DNA of 64,000 nucleotides from Meconema thalassinum (Eukaryota > Arthropoda > Insecta > Orthoptera > Tettigoniidae): the NCBI GenBank assembly GCA_946902985.2, contig OX336397.1, positions 148,173,890 to 148,237,889 on the forward strand. Direction: 5' to 3'. Below the pieces are notes generated by a model. That model saw only the letters and a program-made list of their open reading frames with translations. It ran no database searches and was not told where the DNA came from. The position numbers were made by a program, and so were the translations under genes. Below are positions 12,601-22,651 of the stretch, in pieces (position 1 is the stretch's first letter; each line of letters starts with the position of its first letter).

Positions 12601-13251
12601 GACAGAAGACCCGAGAGGCCATGGAATAATGTCATCCAGACACCCGTCGATGCACAACTTGGACGTGAGTTGAGAATCCAGAGGACGTTCGAGTATCTCA
12701 AGAAACAAGCAGATAAACGACAGCGGAGAAACAGGAGGAAACGCTATCATAGACCGCTACTCGTGGGAGAATACGTCTTATTGAAAAAACCCGCCAGTTC
12801 AGATCCAGAGAGCAGGAAATATAAGAAATTCCAGCATGCTTATCTCGGACCCTACCTGATTATAAGGGATCTGCAGAATAACGCATATCGGATTAAAGAT
12901 GAGGCAACAGGTAGAGAAGTTGTGGTAAATGCAGCTAATCTGAAGTTATATAGTCCACCAGAAGACTATGATGCGAGAGAAGAGCAAGCTACACACATTC
13001 AAGTGAACGGGGAATCATTACGTATGCACGGAAAGGTTCTGGAGAAAAGCTTGCAGACTCGAGACGGGTCGAAGAAAAGCAAACAGCTCGCCAGCCCAGC
13101 GGACACGAGGGGAGAGTGCAGCTGTCGGTTGCAGGAGTTTTACGACCAGTTGAAGGGAGCCGCTGTGGAGTTAGATGAGATGAATGAACAATTGAGACAG
13201 GAAAACGAAAGTCTACGAGACAGCAGACAAGAGTGGAGTGGGAAAACGTGA
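9595..13251 (+). CDS. pol: Pol polyprotein: protease, reverse transcriptase, RNase H, integrase
   Basis: Open for 1,219 codons in the -1 frame relative to gag; part of a Gag-Pol fusion rather than separately started. In order: aspartic protease with LIDTGSTVSL (DTG at 9784-9792); RT with KQDGSVRICLDLRNLN and the catalytic YVDD at 10867-10878; RNase H with QTDASFIGIGAML, TEIELLAIL and RTDHKAL; integrase with an HHCC finger (H..H about 30 residues before CDMC), the first Asp in LLALDNFG, second in LSDHGS, Glu in NSAERVMRE; then a GPY-type module (YLGPYLI). A further ~90-residue hydrophilic, partly coiled-coil tail follows. No stop or frameshift was seen, so pol itself looks intact. Confidence 0.93.
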   Translation, partial: KKKTPILNDQREIGSGWNTVNVINWIAKPEELIEDLDERTVNVRRELPIIIVNIAGTKVRSLIDTGSTVSLITQALYNEIQSKIHVLKIPISSVKIKGVIPDKVMICRYQVFLDLQIGNSTFSQSFLLVNKLPYNLIVGMDFIREYKVIIDLSQDIVMFRASEGKEDLELSLRHNEARQEEYVWHTYGDMTGEAVSTIEDIEEELATLAADIEKDLEPKFEECLEEKIEEAKFGPEYKKMLRELLFEYKGVFDSRPGRIKNFQYAFQVSDWTPFKQKPYPVAEKHYLKVKEAIQEMLEAGVIVKTATPYVSPLVVVPKQDGSVRICLDLRNLNSKVIPEFDTVPPIKEVLRRFKGKTVFSNLDLTASFHHLALEEKTSLLTGFLFDQHTYSYVRLPFGLKTAGSALIRALDRNLSEEVKATTICYVDDILLTSETVEEHVRDLRKLLYDLSQANFKVNIKKSNFAQREVKFLGHVIDAQGVRPNPGKLEVIKRFPRPTKVKNVRQYLGVIGFFSNHCPKYTETVAPLQDLLKKGGRWRWTEQCEEAFVKSKQMLLDYVKLGYPDYTQKFIIQTDASFIGIGAMLYQENKDRPEERTYIAFISRRLRPNEKNYTVTEIELLAILYALQYWHKLIYGFRIILRTDHKALTFLLKTDLSSQRLTRWSLFIQQFQVEIEYCPGKDNIIPDLLSRYPTAEEEETLAIEIEDRDQKTLEDLRNITVFQREDPWIRLMINYFEGKLDRGTPMYMEAEALSTEYLWFNQMLHKWSDSDHTKPRIVVPPALQRRLVWLAHRAFGHSGVDKTVALLKEAFIWPKLRETVRNTIRTCDMCQRVKPNSYLMRQKPIPLLPEKPCQLLALDNFGPLPRARRGNKHILVALDVFSKMVVLCPIQKTSTKQVLKRLKERIIPILGQPENILSDHGSCFTSVEFRRELENLGIRQILSTVRHPESNSAERVMREVQKYMKIYCSTENWKWIDVLEIIEYCINNTVHEATGEVPVSLHLDRRPERPWNNVIQTPVDAQLGRELRIQRTFEYLKKQADKRQRRNRRKRYHRPLLVGEYVLLKKPASSDPESRKYKKFQHAYLGPYLIIRDLQNNAYRIKDEATGREVVVNAANLKLYSPPEDYDAREEQATHIQVNGESLRMHGKVLEKSLQTRDGSKKSKQLASPADTRGECSCRLQEFYDQLKGAAVELDEMNEQLRQENESLRDSRQEWSGKT

Positions 13252-13359
13252 AAGCCCATTGCCGAGAGCAATGACCGCTTAAAGTAAACACTGCAAGGAG
13301 TTGATACCAGCTGATAGGCCCGAAAAATTCACTTATGAAATGAATTTTTCGAACTTAGC

Positions 13360-13369
13360 AGGAGAAAGA
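13360..13369 (+). promoter_or_regulatory. Polypurine tract
   Basis: AGGAGAAAGA lies directly against the TG of the 3' LTR. It is the expected plus-strand primer of a Gypsy element. Confidence 0.7.
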
Positions 13370-14033
13370 TGTGCCCAACTGGTCACGGCAGTCTGGCATC
13401 GAACTCAGGCCTTAAACAGAGAATACCAGGCAAATGGTTATGCCTAAGGTCGAACCAGTGGTCTCTAAGGGGGAGCCATTATATGGAACCCACAGAGCAA
13501 TGAGAGGTCTACTGACACATAATAGTCTAGCGTGATTTCACGATTATTTAGGTGCAAATCATAGCAATTTAAAGGAAAAATTATAAGCAAAATGCAAGGG
13601 AATGTACGTTTTCAGTGCATACGAAGTCGAGAGAAGGCTAGTTTGAAGTCTGACAAATTACTTTAGAAAGTAGGCGGGGTAGGCCTGGCGCCTACGGAAC
13701 TATTTCCGTCTAGGGCGGTCAGACAGCTCAAAATTAATGACCCGGGAATTCACCGGTCGACAACGAGCAAAGCTTTGGCGGGACCAAGCCCACAAGAAAT
13801 TAATTAATTACAGATAAATGGAGCATTGTAATGCAATGGAACATATACACAGATGAATGTATTCACGGAGGAGTAATTTAGGAGTGGTTTTTCACCTAAA
13901 ATTACGCCTATTTCTCAAAATGACCGCATTACAACCTAACTCACGCTCGAGAGCAGGAATACTTTAACCAACCGGCGGGAAACCCCCACCGTGGCATCCC
14001 ACGCGCTGAACTAAGGCAATTAATTGTAATTAA

Positions 14034-14321
14034 TTGGCCGAAGCGATCGCCGGCACGCGAGTGTTTTTAAAACCTCCACGCCTGGATAAACAAGATGCAG
14101 AGGTTATTTCGGCTGAAGACGGAGTATTTCAAGAAGGGAGTCGCTCTCACGTGTCCCGTGAACTATTTTGTGCAAGAAACCAATATAAGGGAGAGCAGCC
14201 TACGCCAAGGGTCAGTTACAGTCAGTTACGGTCAGTTGAAAAGCAGTTGAAGGCAGTTGAAGACGTCAGACGGTCGCTCGAGTTGGAAGTTAGTCCTTTG
14301 TCTACAAGCGCTCTGCAGTAA
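14034..14321 (+). other. 95-codon open frame inside the 3' LTR
   Basis: Identical to the frame at 3486-3773 in the 5' LTR. See that entry; no domain recognised. Confidence 0.2.
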
Positions 14322-14745
14322 GCACGCCAATTATTAAAATATCAGCGTACCGCCGTTGAAGACAATGGAAGCAAATTGTAAGCTTCATCTGTAATAATGA
14401 AGTGCATCAAAAGTAACTCGATGCAGATATTTCTGTATTATCTGACACAGATATAAATTCGCTACAGCGAATAGGAACTGATAATGTTTGGAACAGTTCG
14501 TATACCGGAAGGTATCGTCAAATATATGACATCAGCATCAGGAGCACTCCAGTGATGGGAGAGTGGAAGTTATTGCCACCTAACCAGGACAGTGAGGTGA
14601 ACGGGAGTGCAGGGAACTAGGATCGAACATCTATAAAAACGCTACTAGATTTCACGGAGACCAGCGGTTATCATAAGTTCATCGCATCTCTGAGGTCAAG
14701 CGTAGGTGAAATCCAGATTAAGGATCAACATGTGAAATGATAAAT

Positions 14746-15073
14746 GAAAAATCCACAGCCTGCTTCCAGTCTCCGACCGGGTCAGGAATGGAATGAATGA
14801 AGCCCCCATCTTGCGGCGAGGATATGGACGGTGCCGGCTGCCGAGGCCTGACGCACTCCTCTGGGGCAATGATTGAATGAATGACAGATGAAATGAAATG
14901 ATAGTGGAGAGTGTTGCTGGAATGAAATTTTGACAGGGAAAACCGGAGTACCCGGAGAAAAACCTGTCTGCCTCCGTTTTGTCCAGCACAGATCTCACAT
15001 GGAGTGACCGGGATTTGAACCACGGACCCAGCGGTGAGAGGCTGGCGTGCTGCCGCCTAAGCCACGGAGGCTT
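14746..15073 (-). mobile_element. tRNA-derived SINE (family A) inside the 3' LTR
   Basis: A 328-bp insert absent from the 5' LTR, flanked by a perfect 17-bp target duplication (14729-14745 and 15074-15090, CATGTGAAATGATAAAT). On the minus strand its head reads GTGGCTTAGGCGGC (A-box-like) and GTGGTTCAAATCCCGG (B-box-like), typical of a tRNA-derived pol III promoter. A related copy is at 35835-36149. The insertion is younger than the LTR retrotransposon. Confidence 0.9.
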
Positions 15074-17409
15074 CATGTGAAATGATAAATAAAGTGTATA
15101 AATTGTGAAATAATAATTTAAAGTGTTAATGTGTTTAATGATTAATATTCAGTGTTTATCAGTGGTAAAGGCCACTTGTGATAATATGTGTATCATGTGT
15201 AAAAAGTGTGAATCTCAGTGTTGTGTATTGGATATCATGATGGATTAAGTCAATCATCATGGTAGAGCTCAGGCGAAGATACTGGTACTTTCCAGCCAGA
15301 AGGAAACGTGAGTACACATGCAAATAATAGCATTATAATGGCATAGTTCACCATGTAACGATTAATCACTTTGAAATTAAAGATGTAATAGTCACTTACT
15401 GAACGAGTTTTCACCACTCGTCTTGAATAAAGTATGACTTGGAAGGTGATTTGCTTAGGACCATTTAGGTCAAAAATAGTGATGGATCTAAACGTTAAAA
15501 TAATAATACTAATAATAATAACTGGGGTCGGCAACCATAAAGTAAGGGCAAAGTTGGCCTAAGTAATGTTCAAATAGTGTCATGTCTAATTTAAGATACT
15601 GTCATTTGGTAAACAGTAAAGAATGTAGTGTGGAATATAGCGAATACGAGAGCTTTTCTCAGTGTCAGTGAAATTTTGAATGAATATGTGAAATTAAAGT
15701 AAGCCAGTATATTTATACATTTGTGTTAGGAGCTATGTAAAGCTTTGGCTTAAATAGTATAACAGGAAGAACGCAGGTACCTTGATAATGGAGTCATATA
15801 TGTGAAATATTGTTGAGCCGCATATAGCGTGCAGATTAACGTAGAATCCAGTGATTTACGTAAGATAAGCACGGGAAAGACTAGTATAGCTTGCGCGTGA
15901 GGTGAAAATTGGCTTAATCTTCGAGAAGTATCGCCTTTGTGCATACTGTATTTGTTACGCAGCGATTTGGATAGATTCTGTCTATTGCCAACGCTTGCAT
16001 TGTATTATAGCCACTATGGACGCCCAGCGAGGCGCGGTGTGCATTCATACTTATGGTCTGCCCGAGAGGTAGAATCATATTCGTCGACGAGGGACGTGGT
16101 TCCCAAACAATATATGTAAATGACAGCTGCTGATGATAACCATGGGGTTTCATTATGATGCGCGTCTTAAAAAGCCACAAGTAATCACCTTAGAACGACA
16201 AGGCTATCATTGGAATTTCACCCCTGCCATGAATGTTTAATAGGAGCCATTTGAGCCCAAATACACTGTAAAGTTAGGTGTTAATTAATTAAATGACTCA
16301 ATTACTTAGGACTATGCCTAGCGGATCTTTACTGTTATATCATTGTAAACAAGGTTGGCCTTGACGGTAGAGAGAGACAGGGAATATAGACCATTTCCGT
16401 GGCAGCCATCTTGGAGAGCTGTCTGGAACGAATTTTATGACCTGCTGAGGGAAGGGGAGGTTGCCCGACCGATCCCTTGTCAATTACAGTCACAATAGGA
16501 CACTGAGAGATCTCGTTATTCAATATGCAATTAAAATATAAGTATTTTAGTGATGCCAATGGAATTAAATGGCGTCTGGCAACTCACATATGTGGTTGAA
16601 CCATAGAAATCAGATGATATTTGGCGAAGTTATCCTCTGAGGGGGAAAGCTGAACCAAAATAATGTAGGCATCTTCTTTAAAGTGCATTTTGCCAGTTTA
16701 TGCTAATTTAGGAAAAACGGGTATGTGTTTTTCCCAGAACATGACACAGTTGTATCTATGATAAGTCCGACAAGACCCAGATAATCGTTATATGGTGAAA
16801 CTATAAATATTCTATCCATGTTTATGTGTATTTTATGATTAAGAAGCATGACTCATTTTCCTAGAGCGTTCATAGGGATGGAAAGAAGGAAGATGATTCG
16901 CACGACACAACAAATATTTGCTAATAAATGTAGGAAACATTGATGTAATGCTAATTAAAGTAAATGCCGTAGGAGACGGAATAATGTCTTAATAATATCA
17001 TGTTTATGTGACATGTGGTTTTTGTGTTAAGATAATTCCATTAAATAAAATTGTGTCACATGACGAACACTATGAAAACCTTGTAATCTGAACTATTATT
17101 GACAGGATATTAGAAGTAGGTTTGAGTGCATTGTAGCGCTATTTTTTAAGGAGAAAGCTCACAGAATAACCCTATTTATTTGTGGGAATTAATTGTAATT
17201 TGTCCTTTGTTTGTATTTGTTGTACAGCCATGATTTTAGACCAGTAAATATTTTATTCATAGGAATGTTGTGTATTTCCTGTAGAGTAGTTACCTGGTAG
17301 ACTCAAATCCTGAGCATGTGGTCGTATTGTGGGCAGGAACGTCCCATACCTCGAAAGACCGTGAGCTAGTTGGGATACGAACACATGGTCCACATGGTGA
17401 CAATCGGGT

Positions 17410-17412
<3 letters not shown>

Positions 17413-17443
<31 letters not shown>

Positions 17444-19153
17444 TTGCTGTTCGTTAGTCTCGCTAAAACTCGAAAACGGCTTGACCGATTTGGCTAATTT
17501 TGGTCTTGAATTATTTGTGGAAGTCCAGAAAAGGTTTAAAAGGTGAATAAATATGAAAGTTGTAGCGCACGAGTAGATTCAACAAATGAGTGATGGCACG
17601 CGAATCGCTTAAACAAAGTCCCGTATGCGTTCATATACCATTCATCCGATTGCTATGAAACTTTGGTTGTATTGATGTGCACACGCCAGGAAAGGTTTCT
17701 GACTTAGTAATTCCTTTTTACAATAGGTAGCGCACCAGTAGATTCAACAAATGAGCGACGACGGGCGAAGCGTTTCAACAAAGTCCTGCATGCGTTCACA
17801 TACCATTCGTCGGATAGCGATGAAACTTGGGTAAGACGTTGTGTACACTACATGCAAGGTTTCTAGCTTAGTAAATCCATGTTATAATAGGTAACGCACG
17901 AGTAGATTCAACAAATGAGCGACGACGCGCAAAGCGTTTCAAAAAAGTCCCGTATGCGTTCATATACTATTCGTCTGATAGCGATGAAACTTGAGTGAGA
18001 TATTGTGTACACTACAGGGAAGGTTTCTGGCGTAGTAAATCCACTTTACAATATGTATCGCACAAGTAGATTCAACAAATGAGCGACGACGGGCGATGCG
18101 TTCCAACAAAGTCCTGTATGCGTTCATATACCATTCGTCCGATAGCGACTAAACTTGAGTGAGTTGTTGTGTACACTCCAGGGAAAGTTTCAGGCGTAGT
18201 AAATCCATTTTACAATAGGTAGCGCACAAGTAGATTCAACAAATGGGGGAAGACGCGTGAATCGTTTAAACAAAGTCCCGTATGCGATCATATACCATTC
18301 ATCCGATTGCCATGAAACTTTGGTGAATTGTTTTGCACACTCCAGGAAAGGTTTCTGACTTAGTAAATCCTTTTTACAATAGGTAGCGCACGAGTAGATA
18401 CAACAAATGAGTAAAGACGCGCGTATCGTTTAAAAAAAATCCGTATGCGTTCATATACCATTCATGCCATTGCAATGAAATTTGGTGAAATGTTGTTTCC
18501 ACTTCCGCGAGGATTTCTGATATAGAAAATCCATTTTACAATTGGTAGCGCACGAGTTGATTCAACTAATAAGCGACAGCGCGTGAATCGTTTCAACCAA
18601 ATCCCGTATGTGTTCATATACCATTCAACCGATTGTGATAAAACTTTAGTGAGTTGAGTACAATCTTGCGAAGGTGTATGAATTTGTAAATCCGTTTTTC
18701 AATGGGTGGCGCACAAGTAGATTCAACAAATGAGTGACGGCGTGCGAATCGTTTAAACAAAATCCCGTATGCGTTCATACGCCATTCATCCGATTGCGAT
18801 GAAACTGTGATGAGTTGTTGTGTACACGCCAGGGAAGGTTTTCACTTAGTAAATCCATTTTACAATAGGTAGGGTACGAGTATATTCAACAAATGGGTGA
18901 CGGCGCTCGAATCGTTTCAACAAAGTCCCATATGCATTCATATACCGTACCATTCATTTCATTGCGATGAACCTTTGTTGAGTTGTTGAGCACGCACCCA
19001 TGATTCTTTTGAGATAGTAAATCAATTTTGCAATAGTTAAGAATTTGTTAACGGAAAAAGAAAAAATAATAGGAATCCAAAAGCACTTCAAGCAAAGTTA
19101 CAAAGCCAACACTTTCTTTGATTGGCATTGCAACGCATGCCGGGCACAGCTAG
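17413..19153 (+). mobile_element. Helitron-like non-autonomous element, unit 1 (5' end displaced by the LTR element)
   Basis: After an AT microsatellite the unit begins with TTCGTTAGTCTCGCTAAAAC, carries ~164-bp minisatellite repeats, and ends GCATGCCGGGCACAGCTAGT (CTAG at 19150-19153, then T). A 3' end of CTRR with a GC-rich subterminal palindrome, insertion beside T, no TIR and internal minisatellites fit Helitron/Helentron-type (DINE-1-like) elements. The Gypsy element sits in the 5' microsatellite, so the original 5' end is probably left of 2822. No Rep/helicase ORF is present. Confidence 0.6.
17553..19030. repeat. ~164-bp minisatellite array in unit 1
   Basis: About nine diverged copies of a ~164-bp unit, each with a core like GTAGCGCACGAGTAGATTC, then a CCCGTATGCGTTCATATACC segment and a CATTTTACAATAG end. 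Short ORFs here recur in every unit and are by-products of the repeat. Confidence 0.85.
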
Positions 19154-21216
19154 TCTATTTATATAAAAATGAATTGCAGTTCGTTAGTCTCGCTAAAACT
19201 CGAGAATGGTTGGACCGATTTGGCTAATTTTGGACTTGAATCATTTGTGCAAGTCCAGAGAAGGTTTAAAAGGTGAATAAATATGAAAGTTGTAGCGCAC
19301 GAAAAGATTCAACAAATGAGTGACGGAACGCAAATCGCTTAATCAAAGTCCCGTATGCGTTCATATACCATTCATCCGATTGCTATGAAACTTTGGTTGT
19401 ATTGTTTTGCACAGTCCAGGAAAGGTTTTTGACCTAGTAAATCCTCTTTGCAATAGGAAGCGAACGAGTAGATTCAACAAATGTGCGACGACGGGCGAAA
19501 CGTTTCAACAAAGTCCTGTATGCGTTCTCATACCATTCTTCCGATAGCGATCAAACTTGGATGAGAGGTTGTGTACACTTCAGGGAAGCTTTCTGGGATA
19601 GTAAATCCACTTTACAATAGGTATCGCACAAGTAGATTAAACAAATGAGTGACAACGCGCGAAGTGTTTCAACATAGTCCCGAATGCGTTCATATACCAT
19701 TCGTCCGATAGCGACTGAACTTGGGCGAGTTGTTGTGTACACTTCAGGGAAGGTTTCTAGCTTAGTAAATCCACTTAACAATAGGTAGCACACGATTAGA
19801 TTCTACAAATGAGCGACGAACCGCGAAACTTAACAAAAAAGTCCCGTATGCTTTCATATACTATTCGTCTGATAGCGATGAAACTTGGGCGAGATGTTGT
19901 GTACATTTCAAGGAAGGTTTCTGGGTTAGTATATGCACTTTACAATAGGTATCGCACAAGTAGATTAAACAAATGAACGACGACGCGCGAAGTGTTTGAA
20001 CATAGTCCCGTATTTGTTCATATACCATTCGTCCGATAGCGACTAAACGTGGGTGAGTTGTTGTGTACACTCCGGGGAAAGTTTCAGGCTTAGTAAGTCC
20101 ATTTTACAATAGGTAGCGCACAAGTAGATTCAGCAAATGAGCGAAGACGCGCGATGCGTTCCAACAAAGACCCATATGCGTTCATATACCATTGGTCCGA
20201 TAGCAATGAAACTTGGTTGAGATGTTGTGTATCCTTCAGGGAAGGTTTCTGGCTTAGTACATCCACTTTACAATAGGTATCGCACAAATAGATTCAACAA
20301 ATGATCGAAGACGGGCGAAGCGTTTTAAAAAGGTCCCGTATGAGTTCATATACCATTCATCCGATTGCTATGAAACGTTGGTGAATTATTGTGCACACTC
20401 CAGGAAAGGTTTCTGACTTAGTAAATCCTTTTTACAATAGGTAGCGCACGAGTAGATTCAACAAATGGATAACGGTGCGCGTATCGTTAAAAAAAATCGT
20501 ATGCGTTCATGTACCATTCGTAGGATTGAAATGAAATTTAGAGAAATGTTGTTTCCACTCCCGAAAATATTTCTGATTTAGTAAATCCATTTTACAATCG
20601 GTAGCGCACGAGTTGATTCAACTAATGGGCGACAGCGCGTGAATCGTTTCAACCAAGTCACGTATGCGTTCATATACCATTCATCCTATTGAGATAACAC
20701 GTTGGTGAGTCGAGTACAGTGTTGCAAAAATGTATGAATTAGAAAATCCGATTTTCAATGGGTGGCGCACATGAAGATTGAACAAATGAATGAAGGCGCG
20801 TGAATCGTTTAAACAAAATCCCGCATGAGTTCATATGCCATTCATCCGATTGCGATGAAACGTTCATGAGTTGTGGTGTACACGCCAGGGAAAGTTCTCG
20901 ACTTAGTAAATCCATTTTAAAATAGGTAGCGTACGAGTATATTCAACAAATGGGTGACGGCGCTCGAATCATTTCAACAAAGTCCCGTATGTGTTCATAT
21001 ACCATTCATTTCATTGCGATGAAACTTTGGTGAGTTGTTGAGCACGCTCCCATGAGTTTTTTGAGATAATAAATCAATTTTACAATAGTTTAGGGGTGGT
21101 TAACGGAAAATAAATAAATAAATAAATATTGGGAATCCAAAAGTACTTCAACAAACAAAGTTACAACGCCAACACTTTCTTTGATTGGCATTGCAACGCA
21201 TGCTGGGTACAGCTAG
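19154..21216 (+). mobile_element. Helitron-like non-autonomous element, unit 2
   Basis: Starts TCTATTTATATAAAAATGAA immediately after the CTAG of unit 1 and ends GCATGCTGGGTACAGCTAG at 21216. It has a TC start and CTAG end with no spacer to unit 1, so the two are joined head to tail. The interior holds ~11 copies of the ~164-bp minisatellite (about 19290-21080). No coding capacity. Confidence 0.62.
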
Positions 21217-21258
21217 TCTTCTTATATATATAACAAGAAGTTCCATGTCGAACTAAAG

Positions 21259-22651
21259 AGCCTACTTTTCTTAAAATTTAAGAATCATGCCAATGATAAA
21301 TCTATATTATGGATCTATCTAGAATAATGACGAAATTAAGTTGGTAATATCGAAATTTATAATTAGTTCGAAATACTGTATACCTGGCGTAAGTAGCCTA
21401 ATAGAGTACTACAGTTGGCAGCCCTGGTGACTGACTATATTCTTAGTTCCATCCCTTAAGGTTCAGAATACAAAATGTGGTAGAAGTCCATTGGATAGCA
21501 TGGAGGTTACATGCAGTTAAACATTGAGTCTAACAGCGCGCGTAAAAATCATGTTGGCAACAATGACATACCGTACATGTATTGGTCAGAAATAATCTGA
21601 AATAATATGATCTATTGTTGTGTCAATTTTGAATGAAATCTATTATTTAGTATAGAAGTAACATGCATTTTAAAATTGGACCCATCAGCAGGCTTAGAAA
21701 CATGTTGGCAGCACTGGCGTAGGCCTAAATTAGTTACTCCAAATTAATCCAGAATGCCAGGTATTATACTTGTGCAAAGTTTAGAGCTATTGGCTAGCAT
21801 ACTTTCTGATATATTGATATTAGGGTAACAAAAATAGAGACAGTATTTATTAACAGCTGGCAGCCCTGGTTACTCTTAAGAATCGGCGTAGTCATATCTG
21901 TTATGGTACACATAGCACACACAAAATTTTGTTGAAATCCAAATGATAGTATAGAAGTTACATGTATTTAAAGGTGAACCTCTCAGTAAGCTTAGAATAA
22001 TGTTGGTAGCACTGACGTATATAAGTTACTCCACATTAATATAGAATGTCAGGTATTATACGTGCGCATAGTTTAAAGCTGTCGGCTTGCATACTTTCTG
22101 ATATATGGGTATTTGGATTCAAAAAATTGAGAGCATTTATCAACAGTTGGCAGCCCTGGTGGCTCTTAAGAATAATCTCAGTAAAATCGGTTTATGTACT
22201 CATAGCACATACGAAATTTGGTTGAAATCCAATTGATAGTGCAGAAGTTAAATGCAATTAAAATTTGGACCTATCAGCAGGCTTATAATCATGTTGGCAA
22301 CACTGCCATATATGGCCTCCTGGAAATTAAACTGCAATATTATTATCTATACGTGTGCCAATTTTGAAATAGCTCCCATTCATACCTTCCAAGATATCCA
22401 ACAAGGAGCTCAAATTTCAATTGCGATTTTTCAGCAGTTGGTAGCACTGACATCATTTTCAAATATGTACGTGAGATACGCAGGTATAGACCTTTACTCA
22501 TACTAAATTTGGTTTCGATTGCTGCAGCCGTTTAGGAGTTGATAGGTGGGATACACACACAGCCAGACAGACAGAAGGACAGACAGACACACATTTGCCC
22601 GATCTCATAAGTCTACCTTTCCTCATATTTGCAAAATGTGAAAAGTAGGCT
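21259..22651. mobile_element. TIR element (AGCCTACTTTTC ends) with internal ~150-300-bp repeats
   Basis: Bounded by AGCCTACTTTTC (21259-21270) and its inverse GAAAAGTAGGCT (22640-22651). The interior has repeated 'CATGTTGGCAACA' and 'TTGGCAGCCCTGGT' blocks and an ACAGACAGACAG-type run near the right end. The right-hand motif (GATCTCATAAG followed by a short hairpin) is shared with the arms at 30574 and 42648. No transposase. The ORF at 22252-22506 is a by-product of the repeats. No clear target duplication was found. Confidence 0.55.

Larger units (their letters stand above)
2822..17412 (+). mobile_element. Gypsy-type LTR retrotransposon, nearly complete
   Basis: Two direct LTRs (2822-6519 and 13370-17412) begin TG and end CA and enclose gag and pol. 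A TGG-starting primer-binding region follows the 5' LTR directly, and a purine tract precedes the 3' LTR. Both flanks are AT microsatellite and read ATAT at 2818-2821 and 17413-17416, consistent with a 4-bp target duplication, although the repeat makes this ambiguous. By eye I saw about nine base differences between the LTRs over 3,698 bp, so insertion is recent. Gene order PR-RT-RNaseH-INT identifies Ty3/Gypsy. No env-like ORF follows pol. Gag has one in-frame stop, so this copy may be defective. Confidence 0.93.
13370..17412 (+). repeat. 3' long terminal repeat, interrupted by a SINE
   Basis: Copy of the 5' LTR with 345 extra bases at 14729-15090 (SINE plus duplicated target). Substitutions relative to the 5' LTR are few, for example near 13380, 13424, 13542, 13974-13978, 14027, 15302, 15641 and 17270. 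The right end abuts an AT microsatellite. Confidence 0.92.

Noticed and set aside
13252..13369. Possible env gene after pol
   Set aside because: Only ~118 bp lie between the pol stop and the 3' LTR; no third ORF fits.
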